From contig NZ_JAAVTX010000011.1 in the NCBI RefSeq assembly GCF_012163145.1, forward strand, positions 1 through 64,000: a DNA stretch of 64,000 nucleotides. The letters run 5' to 3'. The translations under genes were made by a program, and so were the position numbers. This document shows positions 57,620-64,000 of this stretch, piece by piece (positions within the stretch are counted from its first letter, which is position 1; every line of letters starts with the position of its first letter). The DNA is from Falsiroseomonas frigidaquae. Its GTDB lineage: Bacteria; Pseudomonadota; Alphaproteobacteria; Acetobacterales; Acetobacteraceae. Under the pieces are notes generated by a model. That model made no database searches. It worked only from the letters and a program-made list of their open reading frames with translations, and had not been told where the DNA came from.

Positions 57620-57728
57620 GATGGATGTTTTACGGACCTAATCGAATGGGATGCGGGGAGGCGAACTAAGCGCCGCTTCATTCACGTAGCCTGGGACATC
57701 GGACCGAAGCCGGCGAGCATCTGAGCCT

Positions 57729-57760
57729 GCCGGTTGTCTCCGGCATCCTCTATCTCGCTT
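57729..57760 (+). other. Candidate oriT of the mobilizable element
   Basis: An inverted repeat GCCGG-TTGTCT-CCGGC (57729-57744) is directly followed by ATCCTCTATC, close to the YATCCTG nic core of IncP/VirD2-type relaxases. It lies about 50 bp before mobC, where oriT is normally found in MobC-relaxase units. The nic site is not verified. Confidence 0.45.
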
Positions 57761-57791
57761 GCTCTTGGTTCGGTTCCCACTGCGGGAATCG

Positions 57792-58169
57792 ATGGGCAAG
57801 CCAAGGAAGCCGAAGACCACACCGATCTCGATCCGGTTGACGGATGCAGAGCGCGACGAGTTGATCGGTCGCGCGGGCCAACGCAACTTAAGCGACTACA
57901 TCCGGGCGTGCCTCTTCGGCATGGCGGCCAAGGCGCGGAACGCGAAGGCCCCAGCGCCGGCCTCGCGCGAGCTCGCGCATATCCTGGCGCGCCTTGGAGC
58001 ATCAGACCTTGGCCCTAGCCTTCGCGAACTTGCTTACGCCGCGAAGATCGGGGCATTGCCGGTCACGCCGGAAGTCGAAGGCGCCATCAAGTCGAGCTGC
58101 GATGCCATCGTCGCGCTTCGCGCCGAGCTCATGCAGGCGGTGGGACTGAAGGAGGACCGGGTTCCATGA
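57792..58169 (+). CDS. mobC: MobC-like relaxosome accessory protein
   Basis: A 125-residue protein with a basic N-terminus and a ribbon-helix-helix pattern (ISIRLTDAERDELIGRAGQRNLSDYIRACL), as in MobC/NikA-type proteins that bind oriT and assist the relaxase. The ATG at 57792 is the best start; the frame opens earlier at 57759. The stop overlaps the relaxase ATG (ATGA at 58166-58169), the usual mobCA arrangement. Confidence 0.85.
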   Translation: MGKPRKPKTTPISIRLTDAERDELIGRAGQRNLSDYIRACLFGMAAKARNAKAPAPASRELAHILARLGASDLGPSLRELAYAAKIGALPVTPEVEGAIKSSCDAIVALRAELMQAVGLKEDRVP

Positions 58170-59440
58170 TCCTCAAGGCCAGCCAGCGTGCCGGCGGTAA
58201 GCAGCTCGCCGTGCACCTTCTTCGCGATGACGAAAACGACCATGTCGAACTGCACCAGATACGCGGGTTCGTGGCCGACGATCTGACGGGCGCGCTTCGG
58301 GAGGCCTATGCGGTCAGCCGCGGGACGAAGTGCACGCAATATCTCTTCTCGGTTAGCTTCAGTCCGCCCCAGGAGGAGAAGGTTAGCGTCGCGACATTCG
58401 AATCTGCGATCGATGAGCTTGAGCGCCGGGTGGGGCTATCCGGCCAACCGCGGGTGATCGTCTTCCATGAAAAGAACGGGCGTCGGCACGCGCACTGCGT
58501 TTGGTCGCGCATCCGCGCTGATGATCTTCGCGCGGTCAACATGGCACACTTCAAGCTGAAGCTGCGGGAGTTATCGCGTGAGCTCTATATCGAGAATGGC
58601 TGGAAAATGCCGCTCGGCCTAGTCAACAGCGAAGAGCGCAATCCACTCAATTTCACACGCGACGAATGGCAGCAAGCCAAACGCATTAGCCGCGATGCGG
58701 CAGGCATAAAGGCCGCGTTCCAGGATAGCTGGGCAACGTCCGATTCTCGGCAGGCCTTTATCCAAGCGCTGGAAGCCCGCGGCTATTACCTTGCGCAGGG
58801 CGACCGGCGCGGCTTCGTCGCGGTGGATTATCTCGGTGAGGTTTATTCCCTCTCCCGCTGGAGCGGCATACGGACCAAGGATCTTGCGAAGCGACTTGGC
58901 GACCCAGCCGCTTTGCCGGGCGTCGATGCGCTGAAAGCGCAACTCATGGAGAAGGTGGCCGATAAGCTCGCGTCCTTTGCCAGCGAGATCAAGGGCGAGT
59001 TCGAAAGCGCACGCCTCGGCCTCCAGGAGCAGAAGAAGCGTCTTGTCGCTTGGCAGCGGGATGAGCGCGCGATGCTACGAGACTTGCAGGCCGCAAGGGC
59101 CGTCGCCGAGGCGCGCACCCGCGCCGAGAGGTTTCGGTCAGGACTTAAGGGGCTTTGGGACCGTTTGACCGGCAGGCGCTTAAAGATCGCCGGTCAGAAC
59201 GAAGCGGATTATATCGCCTCTAAGCGCCGGGATGCGGAAGAACACCAAGCGCTGGTCGATCGCCAACTGGCGGAACGCCGGACGCTCCAACGGAAGATTG
59301 CCGAGCGACAGGTTCACCTGGATCGCGAGCTATCTGAACTGCACGGCAGACCACCTATAAATCGAGAGCTGTCTATAAACACTCATGATCGGTCCCCGGT
59401 GCAGCGATCGAGGCGCCGCAATCCCACTTTATCACCCTAA
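58166..59440 (+). CDS. Relaxase/mobilization nuclease (MobA/VirD2 family)
   Basis: A 424-residue relaxase. The metal-binding histidine motif is HEKNGRRHAHCVWSRI near residue 97. A tyrosine-containing N-terminal region (for example AYAVSRGTKCTQYLF near residue 50) could supply the nicking residue, but I do not identify the exact Tyr. The region after residue 260 is a long charged coiled coil (KKRLVAWQRDERAMLRDL). Relaxases nick oriT and pilot the DNA strand during conjugation. No type IV secretion genes are present, so the element would be mobilised by a helper. The C-terminus ends in basic residues. Confidence 0.92.
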   Translation: MILKASQRAGGKQLAVHLLRDDENDHVELHQIRGFVADDLTGALREAYAVSRGTKCTQYLFSVSFSPPQEEKVSVATFESAIDELERRVGLSGQPRVIVFHEKNGRRHAHCVWSRIRADDLRAVNMAHFKLKLRELSRELYIENGWKMPLGLVNSEERNPLNFTRDEWQQAKRISRDAAGIKAAFQDSWATSDSRQAFIQALEARGYYLAQGDRRGFVAVDYLGEVYSLSRWSGIRTKDLAKRLGDPAALPGVDALKAQLMEKVADKLASFASEIKGEFESARLGLQEQKKRLVAWQRDERAMLRDLQAARAVAEARTRAERFRSGLKGLWDRLTGRRLKIAGQNEADYIASKRRDAEEHQALVDRQLAERRTLQRKIAERQVHLDRELSELHGRPPINRELSINTHDRSPVQRSRRRNPTLSP

Positions 59441-59519
59441 TACTTTTTGGCGCTCAAGTATTAGGTGCGTTTCCTGGCTAAGCAACAGATTGGCAGCATT
59501 TCCGGGTTGCCTGAGAACT

Positions 59520-59903
59520 TTAGCGCCGAAAGCGATCTGTGCCAGCAAAGACCGACTGCCACATACGGGTTGGCTCCGCTGCTTCGGGGATGTTCGTAGT
59601 CATGTGCCAGAGCGTGATTATCACGTCGTGTCCGTCGTCGTTGACCATCTGTCCTACCCACGCGGTGAGTGCCGCAGTCGGCCAGTTCACTACGAAAGAG
59701 ATCAGATCGCCGTTCACATAACCTGTAAGCTGCCCTGTGATAGGTTGCCCTTCGCCGCTCACAGCACTTTCGTACGCGCCAGCAACAGTCCCGTTCGTGA
59801 CGGTTAGAGTAGCTCGAGACCCTAGCTGATTGCGCCAAACGCCAGAGAAATCAACAGGTAGCGCACTGGAACCAGCTTGCAGAAGGGCTTGCTCATGCTG
59901 CAT
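59520..59903 (-). CDS. Avidin/streptavidin-family biotin-binding protein
   Basis: A 127-residue protein that is avidin-like throughout. Counterparts of streptavidin's biotin-contact residues are visible: Asn and Ser in WRNQLGS (N23, S27), Tyr and Ser in AYESAV (Y43, S45), Trp in VVNW (W79), Thr and Trp in LTAWVGQ (T90, W92), Trp in ITLWHM (W108), Trp in MWQS (W120) and Asp in GTDRF (D128). S88 appears to be replaced by Ala. High-affinity biotin binding and tetramer or dimer formation are therefore likely. No signal peptide is seen from the start at 59903, which has GAGGT upstream; the frame opens to 59996 without one either. It is divergent from the EamA-type gene and close to two biotin-ligase-related genes, so it belongs to a biotin cassette. 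Confidence 0.88.
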   Translation of the reverse strand: MQHEQALLQAGSSALPVDFSGVWRNQLGSRATLTVTNGTVAGAYESAVSGEGQPITGQLTGYVNGDLISFVVNWPTAALTAWVGQMVNDDGHDVIITLWHMTTNIPEAAEPTRMWQSVFAGTDRFRR

Positions 59904-60202
59904 GGCGACCTCGATCTCGGCTCGATGCGAGCATAGGCGAGTCAATGATCGAAATGCAACGTGTGACAGAACAAGGCCCCCGGACTCGACGATCAAGCCG
60001 GTGTCCTACCTTATATGGTGCTGCGAGGCGTCGGCCTGAGGCATAGCGCCCGGCCGCCACATTCGAGATCTGCGCTTCCCGATGAGGTAACAGATTTGTC
60101 TGCTCATCTTCGTTGCCATCGCAAACTTATTCAGTCACAGTTAGCCCCACAGCCGGTTTCGAACCTTACTCGATCATTGTTTATCCTTTGGAGACAGTGG
60201 CA
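59904..60202. other. Divergent region between avidin-like and transporter genes
   Basis: About 300 bp less GC-rich than the chromosome on the left. It should hold promoters for both genes. No coding frame other than the extensions of the two genes is convincing. No obvious BirA-type operator (TTGTAAACC-type half sites) was recognised. Confidence 0.4.
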
Positions 60203-61174
60203 ATGCAGCATGGTCGACCTTACGGGAGCGATATTGCCATTGCTGCCGCATTCGGCGCACTAGCCGCGACCGGGTATGCCCTTCAGCACCCATTTTCAAA
60301 GCCTGCCGCGACGAGGATTGGCTCTTCATTTAGCGCCGGGCTATGGCTAGTGATTTTGACGGAACTTGTCTTGGCATCGGCTGCTGTTGCTCTATTAATC
60401 GCAAGCTCAAAAATCCGAGAGCAAGCGGCGTCAATTTTCGTCGGTAGAACTAATTTGACTGGGCTACTCCTAAATTGTTTCGTCGGCGCGGTCTCGCTAC
60501 TAACATATTTATACGCCATCTCGATTGCCGATCAAATTTTCCTCGCAGCGATCCTGAACTGCTTTCCGTTCTGGCATGCCCTGATCGGCAGTTGGTTTTT
60601 TTCGAAAGCCAAAATGAGGCTAGCAGAGTGGGGAGTATTTGTAGCAGCACTGACAACGATTATATTGATTTCGGCATCCGATTTTGAACGCGGGGGTATC
60701 TGGCAATTCTTTTTATTCTCCCTTACACCTATTGGATTCTCCCTCGGAGTTTTCATTCGGGCGTCCTATTGGGGCACACTTGGACCACTGCCGTTTCTCT
60801 GCGCAACGACGATCTTTAACGCGCCAATTTTCTTGACCGGCTGCATAATTGCCTTGGGGGCGTCGTTTAACTGGAATACATTCATGGGCATTCTAAATGA
60901 AGATCTAGTATTTTTCGGTATTGGAGCGCTATCTTCCGTTGGCGCTACATATTTTTTGCACCGAGGGCACTCGATTTCGCCGAAAGTTAGTTGGGTGGCC
61001 GGATTTATGCTTTTTCTGGTTCCAGGAATGACGGCATTCTTAAGCTACGCCACTATTCGACTTTTTAAGACTGATATTCCCTTTGAATTTAGATATGTTG
61101 TGCTTTCCGCACTAATGATGGTTTACCTGCTGACATATTACTCATACACTCAATGGACCGAATTAAAAAGATAA
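60203..61174 (+). CDS. EamA/DMT-type membrane transporter
   Basis: A 323-residue protein with about ten hydrophobic segments in two repeats of five, typical of drug/metabolite transporters. Repeat 1 starts near IAIAAAFGALAATGYAL and includes YLYAISIADQIFLAAILNCFPFWHALIG, the EamA signature. Repeat 2 follows ISASDFERGGIWQFFLFSLTPIG. Base composition is clearly AT-richer than the chromosomal genes to the left, with poorly GC-biased third positions, so it was acquired recently. DMT proteins export or import small metabolites. Placed between avidin and biotin-ligase genes, biotin or a biotin analogue is a plausible substrate, but this is inference. GGAGAC precedes the ATG at 60203; an earlier ATG at 60113 is less likely. 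Confidence 0.82.
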   Translation: MQHGRPYGSDIAIAAAFGALAATGYALQHPFSKPAATRIGSSFSAGLWLVILTELVLASAAVALLIASSKIREQAASIFVGRTNLTGLLLNCFVGAVSLLTYLYAISIADQIFLAAILNCFPFWHALIGSWFFSKAKMRLAEWGVFVAALTTIILISASDFERGGIWQFFLFSLTPIGFSLGVFIRASYWGTLGPLPFLCATTIFNAPIFLTGCIIALGASFNWNTFMGILNEDLVFFGIGALSSVGATYFLHRGHSISPKVSWVAGFMLFLVPGMTAFLSYATIRLFKTDIPFEFRYVVLSALMMVYLLTYYSYTQWTELKR

Positions 61175-61350
61175 CTGCTTGGCTTGCAATGCGATTCTTT
61201 GTCGCATCGAGGAACTCGAGCGTGTGGAACGCCAATCCTCACCCCGCCTCTGAAAGGCCAGTAGGCCATGGCGCGAAAAGCGAGCCTGTTGCGGGAGAAT
61301 CTCCCGCCGCTCTTATTGGAAGGTATCCACCGCCGATGCTTTAGCCGCAC

Positions 61351-62097
61351 TTAGGGCGCCTTCAGGATGACTTCGCCGGTGATGAGCCTCGATATAGAGC
61401 CATCGCTCTTCTTAAGGATAAGAGCACCATCAATGTCGATTCCCTCGTAAATTCCTTCCTCATAAAACGTCTTATTATGCCCTAGGCCAACAGTAACTCT
61501 TTCGCCAAGCCTGTGAGCGCACTGCAAATAGGCTAATCGGATGGCTGCAAATCCTTTTTGAACCCACAAATCTAGGAACGCGCAAAATCTTATGTTCAGC
61601 CGCTCTATGATGGCATCGCGGCTCGCTTGTGGAAATCCAAGTGAATGAAGCGCACCCGGCGGATACACCATCCCCGCCCCCTCAGGGTGATGCCTTACGT
61701 TGACGCCAGTTCCGACGACGATCCAGCCGGGAGTCCTATCTGAGTAAGCTCCAGCTTCAATGAGAGATCCGCCCACCTTTCTTTCTTGCAGTATAAGGTC
61801 GTTTGGCCATTTAAACGAAATACCTGAGTTTGCTCCAAGCGCGTCATCGATCGCCGCCTTTACCGCCAAGGCGTTTACGAAAGGGAGTTCGCCAACGCTC
61901 GGCCACGTTGGTTGGGGCCTGAGCAAAATTGACCAGAAGACATTGCCCTCTTCAGATATCCATTGACGATCGTGGCGGCCACGCCCCGCGGTCTGGCGGC
62001 GGGCCCAAACGACAGTAAGGTGACCACCCGCCTCACTCGTCAATCGCTTTAAGTCATCATTTGTGCTTCCGGTCACGTCCTTCTCAATTACCAGCAT
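61351..62097 (-). CDS. birA: Biotin-protein ligase without repressor domain
   Basis: A 248-residue monofunctional (class I) ligase. It has the biotinyl-AMP loop GRGRHDRQW near residue 39, KWPNDLI near 97, KVGGSLIEAG and VVGTGVNV. A small C-terminal SH3-like domain follows, ending EVILKAP. It makes biotinyl-5'-AMP and attaches biotin to carboxylase lysines. The N-terminal DNA-binding domain of BirA is absent. The ATG at 62097 has GGGAGG with ideal spacing; the in-frame ATG at 62121 is less likely. Composition is AT-rich compared with the chromosomal part, so this is probably not the host's housekeeping ligase. It lies downstream of the BPL_N gene on the same strand. Confidence 0.93.
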   Translation of the reverse strand: MLVIEKDVTGSTNDDLKRLTSEAGGHLTVVWARRQTAGRGRHDRQWISEEGNVFWSILLRPQPTWPSVGELPFVNALAVKAAIDDALGANSGISFKWPNDLILQERKVGGSLIEAGAYSDRTPGWIVVGTGVNVRHHPEGAGMVYPPGALHSLGFPQASRDAIIERLNIRFCAFLDLWVQKGFAAIRLAYLQCAHRLGERVTVGLGHNKTFYEEGIYEGIDIDGALILKKSDGSISRLITGEVILKAP

Positions 62098-62200
62098 CGA
62101 TTCCTCCCGGATAGGTTGCATTCAGCGCTTAGCTGCCGCGTTTCTTTTCGACGGACCTACGCGTGCGTTTACGGGCCACAGAATGAACGCGGACGTGGAT

Positions 62201-62935
62201 TCAAGGTAGCAAACTATCTACCAATTCCCGAAAAGGCTCTAGACTTAAGTTGTTCGAGCCGATGAGTGCGGCAATATCTTTAAAGTTATTCCCAACAACT
62301 TCGAATCTTATCAGTTCGATCGCCGACGCATCATACTCAACATGGGCCGAACTTAACAACCATTTGCCGCTGCCGTAGGTGCCACTAACGATGGCTGGAG
62401 AATTATCGTGAAGCTGGCTAAAGGTGGCGATCGTCTCAAAGACCGCCTGCGGCCTAGCGACGAATCGACACCCGCCCCAATAGAGAGCCCTCAACTTGCG
62501 CGAACCAAAATCTAGATCCACTATTCGCGCATCAGATCCATTATAGCTCTCGGCCTGTGAAAAGTCTTTGATAGGGCCTACAGCCTTGCCTGGGAAAAAT
62601 TCAAGCTCATTGCTCCGAACAATCTCGAACTCCGTGCCCCGCGCCCACTCTGTAGTCTCACACGCCATATATGCGCCAGCACATATCCCAAAATAGCTGC
62701 CTCCGCCACGTACATAATTTTTTATCGCGTCGTTTCCAGGTCCGGCCAACTTGGCCTCTTTATACCTGGATGCACCGCCTGGCATGAATAGGATAGTGAC
62801 GTCTCGATGGAGCACGCCGCCTATAACTTCGTTGGCATCAACAAAATCAACATTCTGCTTCCCAAGAAGCCTGCCGAGAGATGTGTATAGCGTTCCATTT
62901 GAGGACACGTTATCCTGATAAATAGCCACCTTCAC
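62201..62935 (-). CDS. Stand-alone BPL_N-type glutamine-amidotransferase-like protein
   Basis: A 244-residue protein matching the N-terminal domain of eukaryotic-type biotin-protein ligases (BPL_N, a class I glutamine-amidotransferase-like fold). The nucleophile elbow reads GSYFGICAGAYMA (C85), preceded by ILFMPGGASRY. Likely catalytic His and Glu occur in SSAHVEYD near residue 205. So a Cys-His-Glu triad is probably intact. In yeast this domain is fused to the ligase; here it is a separate gene 103 bp upstream of birA. It starts with GTG (62935) preceded by GGGGGGAGG. The reaction of the domain is not established in any system I know. AT-rich like its neighbours. Confidence 0.87.
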   Translation of the reverse strand: MKVAIYQDNVSSNGTLYTSLGRLLGKQNVDFVDANEVIGGVLHRDVTILFMPGGASRYKEAKLAGPGNDAIKNYVRGGGSYFGICAGAYMACETTEWARGTEFEIVRSNELEFFPGKAVGPIKDFSQAESYNGSDARIVDLDFGSRKLRALYWGGCRFVARPQAVFETIATFSQLHDNSPAIVSGTYGSGKWLLSSAHVEYDASAIELIRFEVVGNNFKDIAALIGSNNLSLEPFRELVDSLLP

Positions 62936-63043
62936 TTTTGCCTCCCCCCAGAATGACGCGTACTATAAGCCCTCGCCCCAATCTGCGCAGCAACGATGAT
63001 CGCCGCTGCGCAACGTTATGATCATGGGCAAAACGCAGGAATC

Positions 63044-63979
63044 TTAGGCCGCTCGCGAAACAGCTTGCACCTCCTTGGTAGCATTGCCTTGCAACGCGTG
63101 AAGGTAGTCTGCGGCCCGCTGCGCATGGCTCGCCGCTGAAAACACAAAACGCTTGTCGCCCTTCAGCACCTCCAGCCAAGAGGCGATGTAGGCGGCATGG
63201 TCCTCCCGTACCTCCGGCGCGATCCCAAGATCGGCGCCGAGGAAGGCGGCGCCGAGTTAGGCAACAAGCTCTTCCTTCGCATACCCTTGGTCACCCCATT
63301 TCACGCGGCCAAGATCGCGTGCCAGGCGCTTCTCATGCTTGGTCCAATGGGTCAGCTCGTGCGCCAGCGTTGCGGCATAGCTCTCGGTGTCTCGGAACGT
63401 CTCGAAGGGCGGCATCTGCACGAAGTCGGCGCCTTCCGCGTAGTAGGCACGGGTCCCGCCATGCCGAATATCGGCACCCGTCGCGGCGAAGAACACATCG
63501 GCCGCTTCGATGCGCTGGGCAGGCGTCAACACGAGGCCTTGCGCGCTGGCGTAGTACTGGGCGGGCAAGCCTTCGCACTGCTCGGCATTGAAGACGGTGT
63601 AACCTTTGAGGAAGGGTATTTCCCGCTCGGCCTCCGTGCCGTCGTCCTTGGTTTCGGTGCGGGTGATGGAGTTCGCATAGACCACGAGTTCGCCGGTCTC
63701 GCCCTTCCTGACATGGCCGCCGAGTTCGAGGGCCTGCTTGAAGGTCAGCCACAACGGGCAGGCAAAGCCCTTCGCAACCGATGCCGACCAGAGCATCACG
63801 ACATTGATGCCGCGATAGGGAATGCCGTTGTGGCGCAGCGGCCGCGTGATGCGCCCGGCGGCATGGTCTGCCGACCAAGGCTTCATCCAGGGGCGAACGC
63901 CGCGCTCCAGATCGGCGATGATCTTGTCGGTGATCCGGCTATAGACATCGGGCCGGGAGGATTGGTTAGTGCTTGCCAT
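63044..63979 (-). pseudogene. ArdC-like antirestriction gene interrupted by one in-frame stop
   Basis: The reading frame encodes an ArdC-type protein: an N-terminal ssDNA-binding domain (DVYSRITDKIIADLERGVRPWMKPW) and a metallopeptidase-like domain with HELTHWTKHEKRL. It stops at TAA 63257-63259 after EELVA, 240 residues in. Translation of the same frame beyond that stop continues as family-typical LGAAFLGADLG, then HAAYIASWLEVLKGDKR to a natural TAA at 63044-63046, giving 311 residues if read through. GAA to TAA is one base change. AAAGGAGA precedes the start. ArdC proteins protect entering DNA from restriction. The short product would lack the last conserved part and is likely inactive, unless the stop is read through or is a sequencing error. 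Confidence 0.85.
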
Positions 63980-64000
63980 CTTCTTGATCTCCTTTGGTTT

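Larger units (their letters stand above)
57227..57791. other. Left flank of the mobilizable element, no convincing gene
   Basis: A 565-bp stretch from the VOC gene to mobC. A minus-strand frame at 57386-57586 has a beta-rich segment (VQVPDHIVVEFGDDVEVVV) but no family match. The stretch contains a minus-strand terminator (57590-57619) without an intact gene to its right and a candidate oriT (57729-57760). I infer that the left boundary of the element lies here. No direct repeat was identified. Confidence 0.5.

Noticed and set aside
59904-60202. BirA-type operator in the avidin/transporter divergent region
   Set aside because: No matching half-sites were seen, and the local ligase lacks a DNA-binding domain.
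61153-61344. Short plus-strand frames between the transporter and biotin ligase
   Set aside because: No ribosome site or family match; probably non-coding convergent space.
62910-63179. 89-codon minus-strand frame at the end of the ardC region
   Set aside because: It is a different frame through the ardC tail; the true tail frame (ending at 63044) gives family-typical ArdC sequence.

Overview
The window is very GC-rich, with GC-biased third codon positions, dense coding and many ATGA start/stop overlaps. Gene content and style suggest an alphaproteobacterium of the Acetobacteraceae type (Roseomonas-like). That placement is inferred from protein style only. No rRNA or tRNA gene was seen.

Layout. 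(1) 1-4928, minus: the N-terminal part of a giant RTX calcium-binding repeat protein that runs off the left edge, followed by about 1.3 kb with no convincing gene. (2) 6.2-16.2 kb: ordinary accessory genes. These are a YcaC-like hydrolase, a winged-helix/ATPase regulator, an esterase, a small secreted protein, an AraC regulator, a PNPOx-like flavoprotein, a Tat-type MBL hydrolase, and a membrane-anchored/secreted pair. (3) 16.3-24.2 kb, minus: an operon for a Slam-like (DUF560, type XI secretion) outer-membrane barrel, its probable exported client (FecR-like N-terminus, TbpB-like C-terminal barrel), and an exported TPR-CHAT protease-like protein. (4) 24.3-37.3 kb, minus: four overlapping or nearly abutting giant genes. 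The first matches the DUF6603 pattern and the other three are uncharacterised. (5) 37.9-43.8 kb: a divalent-cation module with an MgtE-like channel, a Ca-type P-ATPase with an HMA2-like N-terminus, a divergent S-adenosylmethionine-synthetase-like protein lacking two canonical aspartates, a small HMA2-like membrane protein and a DUF5132-like protein. (6) 43.9-57.2 kb: an orphan PstB-like ATPase, a CadC-like TPR regulator, a four-gene flavoprotein/MaoC/OsmC operon, an NTF2/cytochrome c/flavodiiron-like operon divergent from a TetR regulator, a GlxA-type regulator, a Tat-type protein, a decayed SDR gene and a VOC protein.

(7) 57.2-64 kb: a mobilizable element with a candidate oriT, MobC, a MobA/VirD2-type relaxase and an ArdC-like antirestriction gene broken by one in-frame stop. 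Between relaxase and ardC is a visibly AT-richer cargo block: an avidin-family biotin-binding protein, an EamA-type membrane transporter, a stand-alone biotin-protein ligase without the BirA repressor domain, and a stand-alone BPL_N (glutamine-amidotransferase-like) protein. The last two are separate-gene versions of the two halves of a eukaryotic-type biotin-protein ligase. I consider this biotin cassette the most likely undescribed system in the window, followed by the DUF6603 operon, the Slam-client-CHAT operon and the MetK-like/P-ATPase module.
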